Part shown: piece by piece, positions 11,583 through 20,408 of the stretch
Layout: each line of letters starts with the position of its first letter
Numbering within the stretch: the first letter of the stretch is position 1
Assembly (NCBI RefSeq): GCF_003345295.1
Contig: NZ_CP031055.1
Span: 2,480,001 to 2,544,000, forward strand
Direction: 5' to 3'
DNA length: 64,000 nucleotides
DNA from: Vibrio splendidus
GTDB lineage: Bacteria > Pseudomonadota > Gammaproteobacteria > Enterobacterales > Vibrionaceae
Notes under the pieces: generated by a model
What the model was told of the DNA's origin: nothing
Seen by the model: only the letters and a program-made list of their open reading frames with translations
Databases searched by the model: none
Program-made: the position numbers and the translations under genes

Positions 11583-13016
11583 ATGTCCGAAAATAAACGC
11601 AGTACGATAGGCAAGTTTGCCCTACTGTCTATGACCTTCGCGGCGGTATACAGCTTCAACAACATCATTAACAACAACATCGAGATAGGCCTTTCCTCGG
11701 CACCGATGTTCTTTCTAGCCACCATCTTTTACTTTGTGCCTTTTTGTTTGATCGTCGCAGAGTTTGTGTCACTGAATAAAAACTCTGAAGCGGGCGTTTA
11801 TTCTTGGGTTAAAAGCTCTCTAGGCGGCCGCTGGGCGTTTATTTCGGCTTATACCTACTGGTTTGTTAATCTGTTCTTCTTCACCTCTCTGCTGCCTAGA
11901 ATTATCGCTTATGCGTCGTATGCGTTCTTAGGGTTTGAGTACATATTCACGCCAATCACCACGGCGATCCTCAGTACCATTTTGTTTGCGATTGCTACGC
12001 ACATTTCAAACAATGGCGCGAAACTACTAGGCCCCATCACCTCACTAACATCGTCGCTTATGTTGTTGCTAACAATGTCTTACATCTTGTTGTCTGGCGG
12101 TGCTTTGATCGGTGGTATCGAGCCAGCAGACCCAATCACCATTGAAGCGATGACACCAAGCTTTAACTGGGCATTCCTTGGGGTAATCACTTGGATCTTC
12201 ATGGCGGCTGGCGGTGCAGAATCGGTAGCGGTTTACGTCAACGACATCAAAGGTGGTCACAAGTCTTTCGTTAAAGTGATCATCATTGCCGGTATCTTCA
12301 TTGGTGCGCTTTACTCGGTGGGTTCAGTACTAGCAAACGTGTTTGTGTCGCGAGAAGAGCTTAAATTTACTGGCGGCTCAGTGCAGGTATTCGAAGGGCT
12401 AGCACGACACTTTGGGTTGTCTGAAATCCTAATGAATCGCTTTGTGGGCGTGGTTTCATTCACGGCGATGCTGGGCTCTCTACTGATGTGGACAGCGACT
12501 CCGGTTAAGATTTTCTTCTCAGAGATCCCTAAAGGTATCTTCGGTGAGAAAACGGTCGCTCTAAACAAACAAGGCGTTCCAGAGCGTGCGGCTTGGATTC
12601 AATTCTTGATTGTGATTCCACTGATGTTCATTCCGACACTGGCGTCCGATACGGTTCAAGATCTGATGAGTACCATTATCAACATGACAGCTGCAGCATC
12701 GATGTTGCCACCGCTATTCATCATGATCGCGTACCTTAATTTACGTTTGAAGTTGGATCACTTACCTCGTGATTTCAGAATGGGCTCACGTATGACAGGC
12801 ATTACCGTGGTCTCGATTCTGATCGGCATTTTCACTGTTGGCTTCTTTGCGTCAACCTTCCCAACAGGTGCTGACATCATGACCATCATCTTCTACAACG
12901 TGGGCGGGATTGTTATCTTCCTTGGCTACGCGTGGTGGAAGTACGGCAAATATGAAAAAAGCTTATCTCCAGAAGAGAAAAAACTAGAGGCAAAACCGGA
13001 ACCGGCGAACGCTTAG
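11583..13016 (+). CDS. ygjI: Inner-membrane transporter YgjI
   Basis: A 477-residue polytopic membrane protein, the same length as E. coli YgjI and very similar along its whole length (KFALLSMTFAAVYSFNN, TYWFVNLFFFTSLLPR, IFMAAGGAESVAVYVND, RDFRMGSRMTGI). It belongs to the amino acid-polyamine-organocation superfamily, whose members mostly carry amino acids or amines by exchange or ion symport. Finding it between glycosidase genes in both Vibrio and E. coli is odd and suggests a substrate with both a sugar and an amino acid part; that is inference. It has its own upstream region and terminator, and is followed by ygjJ-ygjK. GGAG precedes the ATG. It is a clear paralogue of the protein at 9582-11006. 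Confidence 0.93.
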   Translation: MSENKRSTIGKFALLSMTFAAVYSFNNIINNNIEIGLSSAPMFFLATIFYFVPFCLIVAEFVSLNKNSEAGVYSWVKSSLGGRWAFISAYTYWFVNLFFFTSLLPRIIAYASYAFLGFEYIFTPITTAILSTILFAIATHISNNGAKLLGPITSLTSSLMLLLTMSYILLSGGALIGGIEPADPITIEAMTPSFNWAFLGVITWIFMAAGGAESVAVYVNDIKGGHKSFVKVIIIAGIFIGALYSVGSVLANVFVSREELKFTGGSVQVFEGLARHFGLSEILMNRFVGVVSFTAMLGSLLMWTATPVKIFFSEIPKGIFGEKTVALNKQGVPERAAWIQFLIVIPLMFIPTLASDTVQDLMSTIINMTAAASMLPPLFIMIAYLNLRLKLDHLPRDFRMGSRMTGITVVSILIGIFTVGFFASTFPTGADIMTIIFYNVGGIVIFLGYAWWKYGKYEKSLSPEEKKLEAKPEPANA

Positions 13017-13024
13017 TTTTCCCT

Positions 13025-13095
13025 GCACTCTGATTTAAACTTCGGGCACTCTGACTTAAACTTCAGGCACTCACATTTGGTGAGTGCCTTTTTAT
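13025..13095 (+). terminator. Terminator of ygjI with duplicated left arm
   Basis: AGGCACTCA (13065-13073) and TGAGTGCCT (13081-13089) form a 9-bp stem followed by TTTTTA. Upstream, a 21-bp unit GCACTCTGAYTTAAACTTC plus two bases is repeated in tandem at 13025-13045 and 13046-13066. Two extra GCACTC copies could therefore compete for the right arm. Confidence 0.8.
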
Positions 13096-13443
13096 TTGTC
13101 GGTACATTTCCACTAACCATCTCGATTAAATCAAAGCCATTCAAGAATCAAAACATTCGAACCAACAATCTAACCACCCATCAAACAATTCACCTCCCGA
13201 ATACTTACAACCCTAGCCATACCTCTGCAAATTCAACTGAAAGTCAAAATAAAAACAAAGTAAATATTTACTAAAAATAGATCACACTTTTAAACTTAAT
13301 TAATTTTAAACATCAAAATTATCATTAATATTGGTTTTGCGATCGTAAGTAACCTGACCAATACGCCTTGAAGAGCACCCCATATTAGAAGTCAGAACTG
13401 CTTGCGAACCTTCATTTACAACCCCGACACAGAAGTGATTAAA
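13096..13443 (+). promoter_or_regulatory. Upstream region of ygjJ
   Basis: About 350 bp, AT-rich, no supported gene. AGTAAATATTTACT (13259-13272) is a perfect 14-bp palindrome whose right arm resembles the putative EbgR half site. Directly downstream, ATAGATCACACTTTT (about 13277-13291) has one good CRP half site. Together they look like a repressor-plus-CRP control region for ygjJ-ygjK. Confidence 0.5.
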
Positions 13444-14508
13444 ATGAAAAGTAGTTTTACTAAAAACACTCTTATTACAAGCTGTATTCTTGCTGCCTTA
13501 AGTACCACTGCCCACGCGGAAGAGTCCGCAGCAAACCACAGTGATACTCAGCCCCCTCAGACAGAAACTGAAACCCTATTTAACTTTTATGGTGAGCTTG
13601 GTCTTGGTGGTCACGTGGCACTCGAAGGTGATGATAAAGGCCGCTACGCAGACGGTACTTACATTGAAGCTGGCTTGGCTATCGAGCACGGTAATTGGTT
13701 TGGTCTTGCTTATATGGAAGGCTGGACAGTACAAGCCGACGACGAAGGCAATGCTTGGGCAACGGGCCACGGCTGGGGTGGCTTTGAAGGTGGTTTCAAC
13801 CGCTTTTACGCTGGCTACCGCACAGATAGCAAAACAGAATTCATGATTGGTCGTATGGACTCTTCATTAGATGACGTTCAATGGTGGGGTGACCCTACGG
13901 TTGAATACGGCTACGCGATCTCAAACACGCGAGACGTGCACCTTGGTGTGAAGATTCAAAACCTAGAAGGCAAGCTTCGCTACAGCGTTTCTTTCGCGCC
14001 AGAGTCTGACTTCTCTGAAGACGATGCTCTCGTTCACTTCGGTAAATACGACAGCTTCGCAGATCAATGGAAAGATAAGAACGCCATGGTCAATGGTTAC
14101 CTCCAATACGATCTGACCGACGACTTAACCTTAATGGGTGGCGGTGAAGTTCGTAACAACGATGGTGGCGAACTATTGCTATTGGGTGCTGAGTACAAAA
14201 ACTTCGCCACTCGTGTTTGGCACGATACCGATAAAGGCAACCAAGAGTCTTTCGGTAGCGAGTCTGGTATTCAAACCAGTGCATGGTACGAAGCGGCACA
14301 AGGCGTTTACCTATCTGCAGCCTACAACTACGCAAACTTTGACGGTGACAATGGCGACAAAGAAATCACGTCTTACATCAATGCTGGCGTTTGGTACGAA
14401 TACGGAAACGGTGCATTTGCGACTGCTTTCGACAGCCGCTTTGGCGTAGGCAGCGACACTGAAATCGGCGACGCGCAAGTGTTCGCAATGCAATACTTCT
14501 ACTGGTAA
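13444..14508 (+). CDS. ygjJ: Outer-membrane porin-like protein YgjJ
   Basis: A 354-residue precursor with a signal peptide (KKX-poor but typical hydrophobic core, cleavage after AHA at about residue 24). The mature part is rich in aromatic, glycine and alternating strand residues and ends in FYW, the terminal aromatic signature of outer-membrane beta barrels. It closely resembles E. coli YgjJ in FYGELG-GG, DGTYIE-GL, WFGL-Y-EGWTVQAD, SWGGFEGG-type and MQYFYW stretches. It likely lets an oligosaccharide or glycoside across the outer membrane; this is inferred from fold and context. The ATG at 13444 gives the signal peptide; an upstream in-frame ATG adds 14 residues and is unlikely. ygjK starts 15 bp after its stop. 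Confidence 0.88.
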   Translation: MKSSFTKNTLITSCILAALSTTAHAEESAANHSDTQPPQTETETLFNFYGELGLGGHVALEGDDKGRYADGTYIEAGLAIEHGNWFGLAYMEGWTVQADDEGNAWATGHGWGGFEGGFNRFYAGYRTDSKTEFMIGRMDSSLDDVQWWGDPTVEYGYAISNTRDVHLGVKIQNLEGKLRYSVSFAPESDFSEDDALVHFGKYDSFADQWKDKNAMVNGYLQYDLTDDLTLMGGGEVRNNDGGELLLLGAEYKNFATRVWHDTDKGNQESFGSESGIQTSAWYEAAQGVYLSAAYNYANFDGDNGDKEITSYINAGVWYEYGNGAFATAFDSRFGVGSDTEIGDAQVFAMQYFYW

Positions 14509-14523
14509 TAACAGGAACTCATC

Positions 14524-16935
14524 ATGAAACTGAATAAATCATTCGCAGCTCTCGCTATCGGTGCAGCCCTTGTCGTTACTGGCTGTACTTCAAACTCAAT
14601 CTCCGGATCAAACTCAATCTCTGGCTCAGGATCTGACACAGAACAACTGCAAGCCAACGAATTTAAGAACGTTATCGACCGTACTGGCTCACCTGAATAC
14701 ATGCGTGACTACGACTTCGATGACCACCAACGCTTTAACCCATTCTTCGACCTAGGTGCATGGCACGGTCACCTGCTACCAGACAGTGCAGAAGGCATGG
14801 GCGGATTCCCAGGTACAGCACTGCTTACCGAAGAATACATCAACTTCATGGCTGATAACTTCGACCGCCTAAGCGTGTTCAAAGACAGCAAAAAAGTGGC
14901 TTTCACTATGGAAGCTTACAGCCTACCGGGCGCATTGGTTCAAACGCTAAAATCTGACGATGTGACAGTAGAAATGACGATGCGTTTTGCTTCAAACCGT
15001 ACCTCTCTGCTAGAAACTAAAATCACCACTGACTCCCCAGCCGAATTAGTGTGGGATGGTGAACTACTAGAAAAAACGCACGCTAAAGAAGGCGTGGCAC
15101 AAACCGACAAAACCATCGCTGAAACTTACCCTGAGTATGACCGTCAAATCGTCGCGACCGACGATGGCCTAAAGGTGACCTTCGGTAAGGTTCGTTCGAC
15201 ATGGGATCTACTGACTTCTGGTGAGTCTGAGTACCAAGTTCACAAGTCGATTCCAACACAAACCACAGTGGATGGTTTAGCGTTTACTTCAACCGCAAAC
15301 ATTGAAGCATCGACGACTATCTACACCACATACTCGCATGTTCTAACGGCAGAAGAAGCGCAAGCGGAACAGCCTGAAATCAAAAAGATCATGGCAAACC
15401 CTACCGACTTCTTAGCGGCATCAGCAGAACGTTGGGAAGGCTATCTTGAGATGGGTTTAACCAACCCGAACGCGACACCAGAGCAAGAGCGTGTTGCGGT
15501 TAAAGCGATGGAAACCCTAAACGGTAACTGGCGTGGCGCTGCAGGTGCGATGGAGTTTGACTCTGTGACACCATCCGTGACCGCACGTTGGTTCTCGGGC
15601 AACCAAACTTGGCCTTGGGACACATGGAAGCAAGCCTACGCAATGGCTCACTTCAACCCAGATGTAGCGAAAGATAACATCCGCGCGATGTTCGCTTACC
15701 AAATTCAGGCTGACGATGCCGTTCGTCCTTGGGATGAAGGTTACGTGCCCGATCTACTCGCTTACAACCTAAGTCCAGAACGTGGCGGCGATGGCGGTAA
15801 CTGGAATGAACGTAATACCAAACCAAGCCTAGCAGCATGGGCAGTAATGGAAGTCTATAAGACCACCAGCGATGAAGCTTGGCTCGAAGAGATGTATCCA
15901 AAGCTAGTGGCATACCACGATTGGTGGCTGCGCAACCGTGACAACAACGGCAACGGCGTACCTGAATACGGCGCAGCACGCGATAAAGCACACAACACGC
16001 CTGAAGGTGAAATGTACTTCACCGTGGTTCGTGGCGATAAGCACGAGACAGTTATAGGCCAAGCTGCACTGGATAAAGTGATTGCTGAAGGTAACTACGA
16101 TTACATCGAAAGCCCAGCACAAACTGCCGCGTCTTGGGAGTCGGGTCGTGATGATGCAGCCGCATTTGGTTTCATCGATAAAGACCAGCTAGACGCGTAT
16201 GTAGCGAATGGCGGCAAGCGCAGTGATTGGGATGTTGAGTTCGCTCAAAACCGCGCTGAAGATGGCACGCTACTTGGCTACTCACTACTGCAAGAATCTG
16301 TCGATCAAGCAAGCTATATGTACAGCGATAACAAGTACCTAGCAGAAATGGCTGACATTCTTGGTAAAGACGCAGAAGCGAAAGAGTTCCGTGAAAAAGC
16401 TGAGCATCTATCGAACTACATCAACACCTGTATGTTCGATGAAGGCACTAACTTCTTCTACGACATTCGCATTGAGGACAAACCACTCGCGAATGGCTGT
16501 GCAGGTAAACCGATTGTAGAGCGTGGTAAAGGCCCTGAAGGTTGGTCACCATTGTTCAATGCTGCTGCCACTCAAGCTAACGCTGATGCAGTTGTCTCTG
16601 TAATGAAAGATACAGAAGAGTTCAATACCTACGTTCCACTAGGCACAGCAGCGCTTTCTAGCCCTGCATTTGGCCCAGACATTTACTGGCGTGGACGTGT
16701 ATGGGTAGATCAATTCTACTTCGGCCTAAAAGGCATGGACAGCTACGGCTACCGTGACGATGCGATTGAAATGGCAGGTGCGTTCTTTGACCACGCCGAT
16801 GGATTAGTTCAAGACGGTCCAATCCGTGAAAACTACAACCCACTAACCGGCGAACAACAAGGCGCACCAAACTTCTCTTGGAGTGCGGCTCACTTGTACA
16901 TGCTTTACAACGATTTCTTTACTGACGCAGAGTAA
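14524..16935 (+). CDS. ygjK: GH63 alpha-glucosidase YgjK, predicted lipoprotein
   Basis: The 803-residue protein is a GH63 glucosidase very similar to E. coli YgjK (SVTARWFSGNQTWPWDTWKQ, ERGGDGGNWNERNTKPSLAA, GWSPLFNAAATQANADAV). As I recall, E. coli YgjK removes alpha-linked glucose and was studied with Glc-alpha-1,2-Gal. By family analogy the catalytic acid is in SGRDDAA (Asp543/544) and the base is Glu769 in ENYNPLTG. Unlike E. coli, the N-terminus has a lipobox with Cys21 in LVVTGC, followed by a Ser-rich linker containing SNSISG twice, so the enzyme is probably tethered to a membrane, likely the outer one since position +2 is Thr. It is co-transcribed with ygjJ and followed by a terminator. 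Confidence 0.95.
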   Translation: MKLNKSFAALAIGAALVVTGCTSNSISGSNSISGSGSDTEQLQANEFKNVIDRTGSPEYMRDYDFDDHQRFNPFFDLGAWHGHLLPDSAEGMGGFPGTALLTEEYINFMADNFDRLSVFKDSKKVAFTMEAYSLPGALVQTLKSDDVTVEMTMRFASNRTSLLETKITTDSPAELVWDGELLEKTHAKEGVAQTDKTIAETYPEYDRQIVATDDGLKVTFGKVRSTWDLLTSGESEYQVHKSIPTQTTVDGLAFTSTANIEASTTIYTTYSHVLTAEEAQAEQPEIKKIMANPTDFLAASAERWEGYLEMGLTNPNATPEQERVAVKAMETLNGNWRGAAGAMEFDSVTPSVTARWFSGNQTWPWDTWKQAYAMAHFNPDVAKDNIRAMFAYQIQADDAVRPWDEGYVPDLLAYNLSPERGGDGGNWNERNTKPSLAAWAVMEVYKTTSDEAWLEEMYPKLVAYHDWWLRNRDNNGNGVPEYGAARDKAHNTPEGEMYFTVVRGDKHETVIGQAALDKVIAEGNYDYIESPAQTAASWESGRDDAAAFGFIDKDQLDAYVANGGKRSDWDVEFAQNRAEDGTLLGYSLLQESVDQASYMYSDNKYLAEMADILGKDAEAKEFREKAEHLSNYINTCMFDEGTNFFYDIRIEDKPLANGCAGKPIVERGKGPEGWSPLFNAAATQANADAVVSVMKDTEEFNTYVPLGTAALSSPAFGPDIYWRGRVWVDQFYFGLKGMDSYGYRDDAIEMAGAFFDHADGLVQDGPIRENYNPLTGEQQGAPNFSWSAAHLYMLYNDFFTDAE

Positions 16936-17017
16936 ATCGAACCTTTTTACCTGTCCTCTGAGATTCATTAATACACCGGTTCAATAAGATACTGCGAATT
17001 AACAAATTTCAGGCTTT

Positions 17018-17048
17018 GGCACTCAGCGTTATGTTGAGTGCCTTTTTT
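17018..17048 (+). terminator. Terminator of ygjJ-ygjK
   Basis: GGCACTCA and TGAGTGCC form an 8-bp stem around a 9-nt loop, followed by TTTTTT. It lacks a U-run on the minus strand, so it may only partly serve the convergent lacZ transcript. Confidence 0.85.
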
Positions 17049-17091
17049 ATATCTGAAGCAAAATAATCGAATAAACAACCATTTAGACTAT

Positions 17092-17116
17092 TTGGCCTAC
17101 TATGATCCTTTTACTC
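17092..17116 (-). repeat. Galactoside-operon 3'-end motif, copy 2
   Basis: On the plus strand the core is CCTACTATGATCCTTTTACT. It differs from copy 3 (26693-26717) at only two of 25 positions. The lacZ stop codon lies inside it, so the last lacZ codons and the 3' untranslated region share the motif. A hairpin follows about 50 bp downstream on the transcribed strand. Confidence 0.65.
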
Positions 17117-20100
17117 TATTCACTGTACTTTGACCGTTCTCACCACAATAGAAGCGCACCTGATAATGGTAATGCTCTTTCAATAATTTGTATTCGTCAT
17201 GGACACTTGGCGTCCATGAGTCATCGCCACCGACGCCCATATGGAAGCCATCCACATAAACAAACAGCTGTTCTTGTTCGGTTAAGTCACAAGTATGTTT
17301 TGCCTTCTGTAACTGCTGTAACCCAAAACGACTGACTGAGAAATGGAAGTCTCCTTGCAATTCAAATGCTCCCATTTTTGCGTCACGAACATCACAACGC
17401 AAGCCGCTGTCTGACGGGAAAATATAAGGGGTATGCATTTGTTCAATACTCTGCTGATGTAAGCCAACGTGTGCTGACATCTTTCTATCGGGATAATTTT
17501 CATGAGGTCCGCGACCGAACCAACTCACGCCATCAGGGATGTTTTTCAATGCGAATGTTAATCCCACTCGTGGTAAAGACGGCAAGCCTTTCGCCGCTTG
17601 CACATCCACATCTAACTTGACCTCACCATCAGCAAATAATTGGTATTGCCAAGTCGACAACAAACGAACTTGCCCTTCAACTAAGTGAGCAATTCTTGCC
17701 GTCACTGAGACTGAGTTTTTCTGAATGAAGTGGGAAAATTCAATACACTCAGGAGTTAGTGAATCAAGCCCCATTGCCTGCCAACGTGCTATCCATGAAT
17801 TGGGATCGACTCGGTTTGCTTCACTGACACCTATATCATTATCGAGTGGTGCTCGATAGAAGTTATCTTTGAGACCACTGACTAACTGTTCAACACCCTT
17901 CACTTGCCAACGGTCTAAAGTCCCTGTTAACACATCAAACTCAACTTGGTAATCGTCGCTAAACACAAACAATCGCTTCTCCGTTTCACTGACTTTCGGA
18001 GGATATGTCGAGACATTCGCATCAAGCACAAGTTGCGATAAGGTGGGTAAGCTCAGTTGTTCAATCGCTGTCACGTGTCCTTTATCAGCCCACCGCGTCG
18101 CGGTATTCAGCACCACTTCTAAGTTTAAATAGTTAAGGCTATTTGGTTGGCAAACGACGTTGGTTCCATCAAGCTCAAGCAGTACGCTCGATTGCGACTT
18201 CACAAGTAATTCGACGCTTCCATTACTCTGAATAACGCCATTTTGCGTGATGTTCCAATTCAGCGTTTCGATAAGCTCGGCATCAAACAAATACTCACTG
18301 GTTATTTCGATCACCAATGGTGATGCAGAGACCATCTTGAACTGATAAAACTGCTGCGCTTTTTTTACTTCATGCAAGGTTGGATGTACCGTTCGGTCAG
18401 GAAAAACCAATCCATTAATACAGAATTGGCGGTCGTTAATCTCATCGCCGAAATCACCGCCATATCCCCAATATTTCTGTCCGTTCGTATCGGTTTTGGT
18501 TATCCCCTGATCGACCCAATCCCAAATAAATCCGCCTTGCAGCCTAGGATTGTCTCTGAACGCTTGCCAATATTTATCGAAGCTACCAAGGCTATTGCCC
18601 ATCGCATGTGCATATTCACACAAGATCAACGGGCGCTGTTCGTTAGGCAGAGCAATGGCTTTACGAATACCCACTCTAGGAGTGACTTTAGGTTGGCTAT
18701 CAACCACAGGCAGATCCCAATCAACACGTGCGTACATTGGGCACAAGATATCAGTCGCTGCAGTATCAGCCCCACCACCTTCATACTGAACGGGACGGGT
18801 AGGATCAGCATGTTTCACCCATTGATACATCGCATGATGATTACGACCAATACCCGACTCATTACCCAGCGACCAAATGATCACGCTGGCGTGATTTTTA
18901 TCGCGCTCCACTAGCCTTGTCATTCGTCTCATGTACGCATTCAACCACGACGAATCATTAGACAGTCGACACATCGGAAACTGACCATGGGTTTCCACAT
19001 TCGCTTCATCTACCAGATACAGGCCATACTCATCACACAGTTCATACCATAATGGGTGATTCGGATAATGAGCGGTTCTAACGGCATTGAAGTTATTTTG
19101 TTTGAGCAGTTTGATGTCTTGAATCATCCCTTCACGCGTCATGGTGTGACCCAATTCAGGGTGATGTTCATGGCGATTCACACCACGAATCAGCAACGAC
19201 TTACCGTTAACTTTGAGCAAACTATCGGTAATTTCAACACATCGAAATCCGACATCGTAAGCCTCACAATCGACAAGCTCATCATGTTTATTGAGCAATG
19301 ACACCACACAACGATATAAGTAGGGTGACTCGGCACTCCACTTGTTCGGATTCACGACCGAAAGGCGGTGCTCTGCGACTTCAGACCAAGGCCCTTTCTC
19401 ATCCACAACTCGCTCGCCAAAGCCCACGATTTGAGGTTCACAAACCAACTGTCCTTGAGCATCATAAAGTTCAGCTTTCAGCTTATCGAAGCCTTCTACA
19501 TCATTGCTGTGCTTGGTTATTTTCGTAGAAATATTTAAAACCGCATCGCGATAGCAAGCATCTAGCTGAGTCTCAATACCAACATCCTCAATGGCGACCT
19601 TGGGCTTTCTCAATAAAGTCACATCACGGAATATGCCGCTGAGCCACCACATATCTTGGTCTTCAAGATAGGAACCATCAGACCAACGCAGCACCATGAC
19701 TGCTAGCGTGTTCTCGCCTGCTTGTAAGTATTCAGATACGTCAAATTCAGCCGGTAATCGACTGTCTTGCGAATAGCCAACCCACTTGCCGTTGCACCAC
19801 AAATGAAATGCGGAATTCACGCCACCGAAGGTCAGCCTATGGGTATCTAATAGCTCCGGTTCCATGCAGTTAAAATGCGTTCGGTAGAGCCCTGTCGGAT
19901 TATCGCTAGGGACGAAGGGAGGGTTATCAGCGAAAGGATATTTCACATTGGTATAGATCGGTTTATCAAAGCCTTGCATCTGCCAGTTGCTTGGCACTGC
20001 GATCGACTTCCATGAGGAATCATCAAAATGCTCAGAGACAAACTCTTCGCTGACCAACTCAGGCGAATCGAACAGCTGAAACTTCCAAACCCCATTGAGA

Positions 20101-20246
20101 GACAAGGTGCGTGACGAGTTCTTCCCCACAGCCTCAGCCAACGAGGTGTAACCATTCAAAGGAGCATGAGCCTCAACAACGTTATGATGAGTGATGTGTT
20201 GGTTTTCCCATTCACGGGCAGAGATGATTTGAGAGAAAGTTCTCAT
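17100..20246 (-). CDS. lacZ: GH2 beta-galactosidase LacZ
   Basis: A 1,048-residue cytoplasmic GH2 enzyme of the E. coli LacZ type, cleaving lactose and related beta-galactosides to galactose plus aglycone. It shows WQMQGFDKPIYTN, PFVPSDNPTGLYR, acid/base Glu463 in LGNESGIG, nucleophile Glu544 in LCEYAHAMGN, and the C-terminal FGRGPHENYPDR of the Bgal_small_N domain. It is clearly distinct from the EbgA-type enzyme in the same window. It is the last gene of the ABC importer operon, 162 bp after the binding-protein gene, like the Agrobacterium lacEFGZK arrangement. AAGGA precedes the ATG. The stop codon is embedded in a repeated 3'-end motif. Confidence 0.97.
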   Translation of the reverse strand: MRTFSQIISAREWENQHITHHNVVEAHAPLNGYTSLAEAVGKNSSRTLSLNGVWKFQLFDSPELVSEEFVSEHFDDSSWKSIAVPSNWQMQGFDKPIYTNVKYPFADNPPFVPSDNPTGLYRTHFNCMEPELLDTHRLTFGGVNSAFHLWCNGKWVGYSQDSRLPAEFDVSEYLQAGENTLAVMVLRWSDGSYLEDQDMWWLSGIFRDVTLLRKPKVAIEDVGIETQLDACYRDAVLNISTKITKHSNDVEGFDKLKAELYDAQGQLVCEPQIVGFGERVVDEKGPWSEVAEHRLSVVNPNKWSAESPYLYRCVVSLLNKHDELVDCEAYDVGFRCVEITDSLLKVNGKSLLIRGVNRHEHHPELGHTMTREGMIQDIKLLKQNNFNAVRTAHYPNHPLWYELCDEYGLYLVDEANVETHGQFPMCRLSNDSSWLNAYMRRMTRLVERDKNHASVIIWSLGNESGIGRNHHAMYQWVKHADPTRPVQYEGGGADTAATDILCPMYARVDWDLPVVDSQPKVTPRVGIRKAIALPNEQRPLILCEYAHAMGNSLGSFDKYWQAFRDNPRLQGGFIWDWVDQGITKTDTNGQKYWGYGGDFGDEINDRQFCINGLVFPDRTVHPTLHEVKKAQQFYQFKMVSASPLVIEITSEYLFDAELIETLNWNITQNGVIQSNGSVELLVKSQSSVLLELDGTNVVCQPNSLNYLNLEVVLNTATRWADKGHVTAIEQLSLPTLSQLVLDANVSTYPPKVSETEKRLFVFSDDYQVEFDVLTGTLDRWQVKGVEQLVSGLKDNFYRAPLDNDIGVSEANRVDPNSWIARWQAMGLDSLTPECIEFSHFIQKNSVSVTARIAHLVEGQVRLLSTWQYQLFADGEVKLDVDVQAAKGLPSLPRVGLTFALKNIPDGVSWFGRGPHENYPDRKMSAHVGLHQQSIEQMHTPYIFPSDSGLRCDVRDAKMGAFELQGDFHFSVSRFGLQQLQKAKHTCDLTEQEQLFVYVDGFHMGVGGDDSWTPSVHDEYKLLKEHYHYQVRFYCGENGQSTVNRVKGS

Positions 20247-20375
20247 GGAGTGTTCCTTACGATAAACCGTTCAAAGTGAATCATTGCAAGTAATACTTAG
20301 TACTTAAACCGCGCTTTGGACGCGACAAATGCCGACGAAATAACACCAGCAATGACAAACTTAGAAAAAGTAGAA

Positions 20376-20398
20376 GCCGCAGCGAGAACCGCTGCGGC
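20376..20398 (-). other. Intercistronic stem-loop between the binding-protein gene and lacZ
   Basis: GCCGCAGCG and CGCTGCGGC form a perfect 9-bp GC-rich stem with a 5-nt loop, 10 bp after the binding-protein stop. No U-run follows. Such hairpins commonly protect an abundant binding-protein mRNA and reduce read-through into the downstream gene. Confidence 0.7.
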
Positions 20399-20408
20399 GA
20401 ATAACACA

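Noticed and set aside
18372..18914. 180-codon plus-strand frame inside lacZ
   Set aside because: Antisense shadow of a well-conserved lacZ region; no similarity to any family and no ribosome binding site.
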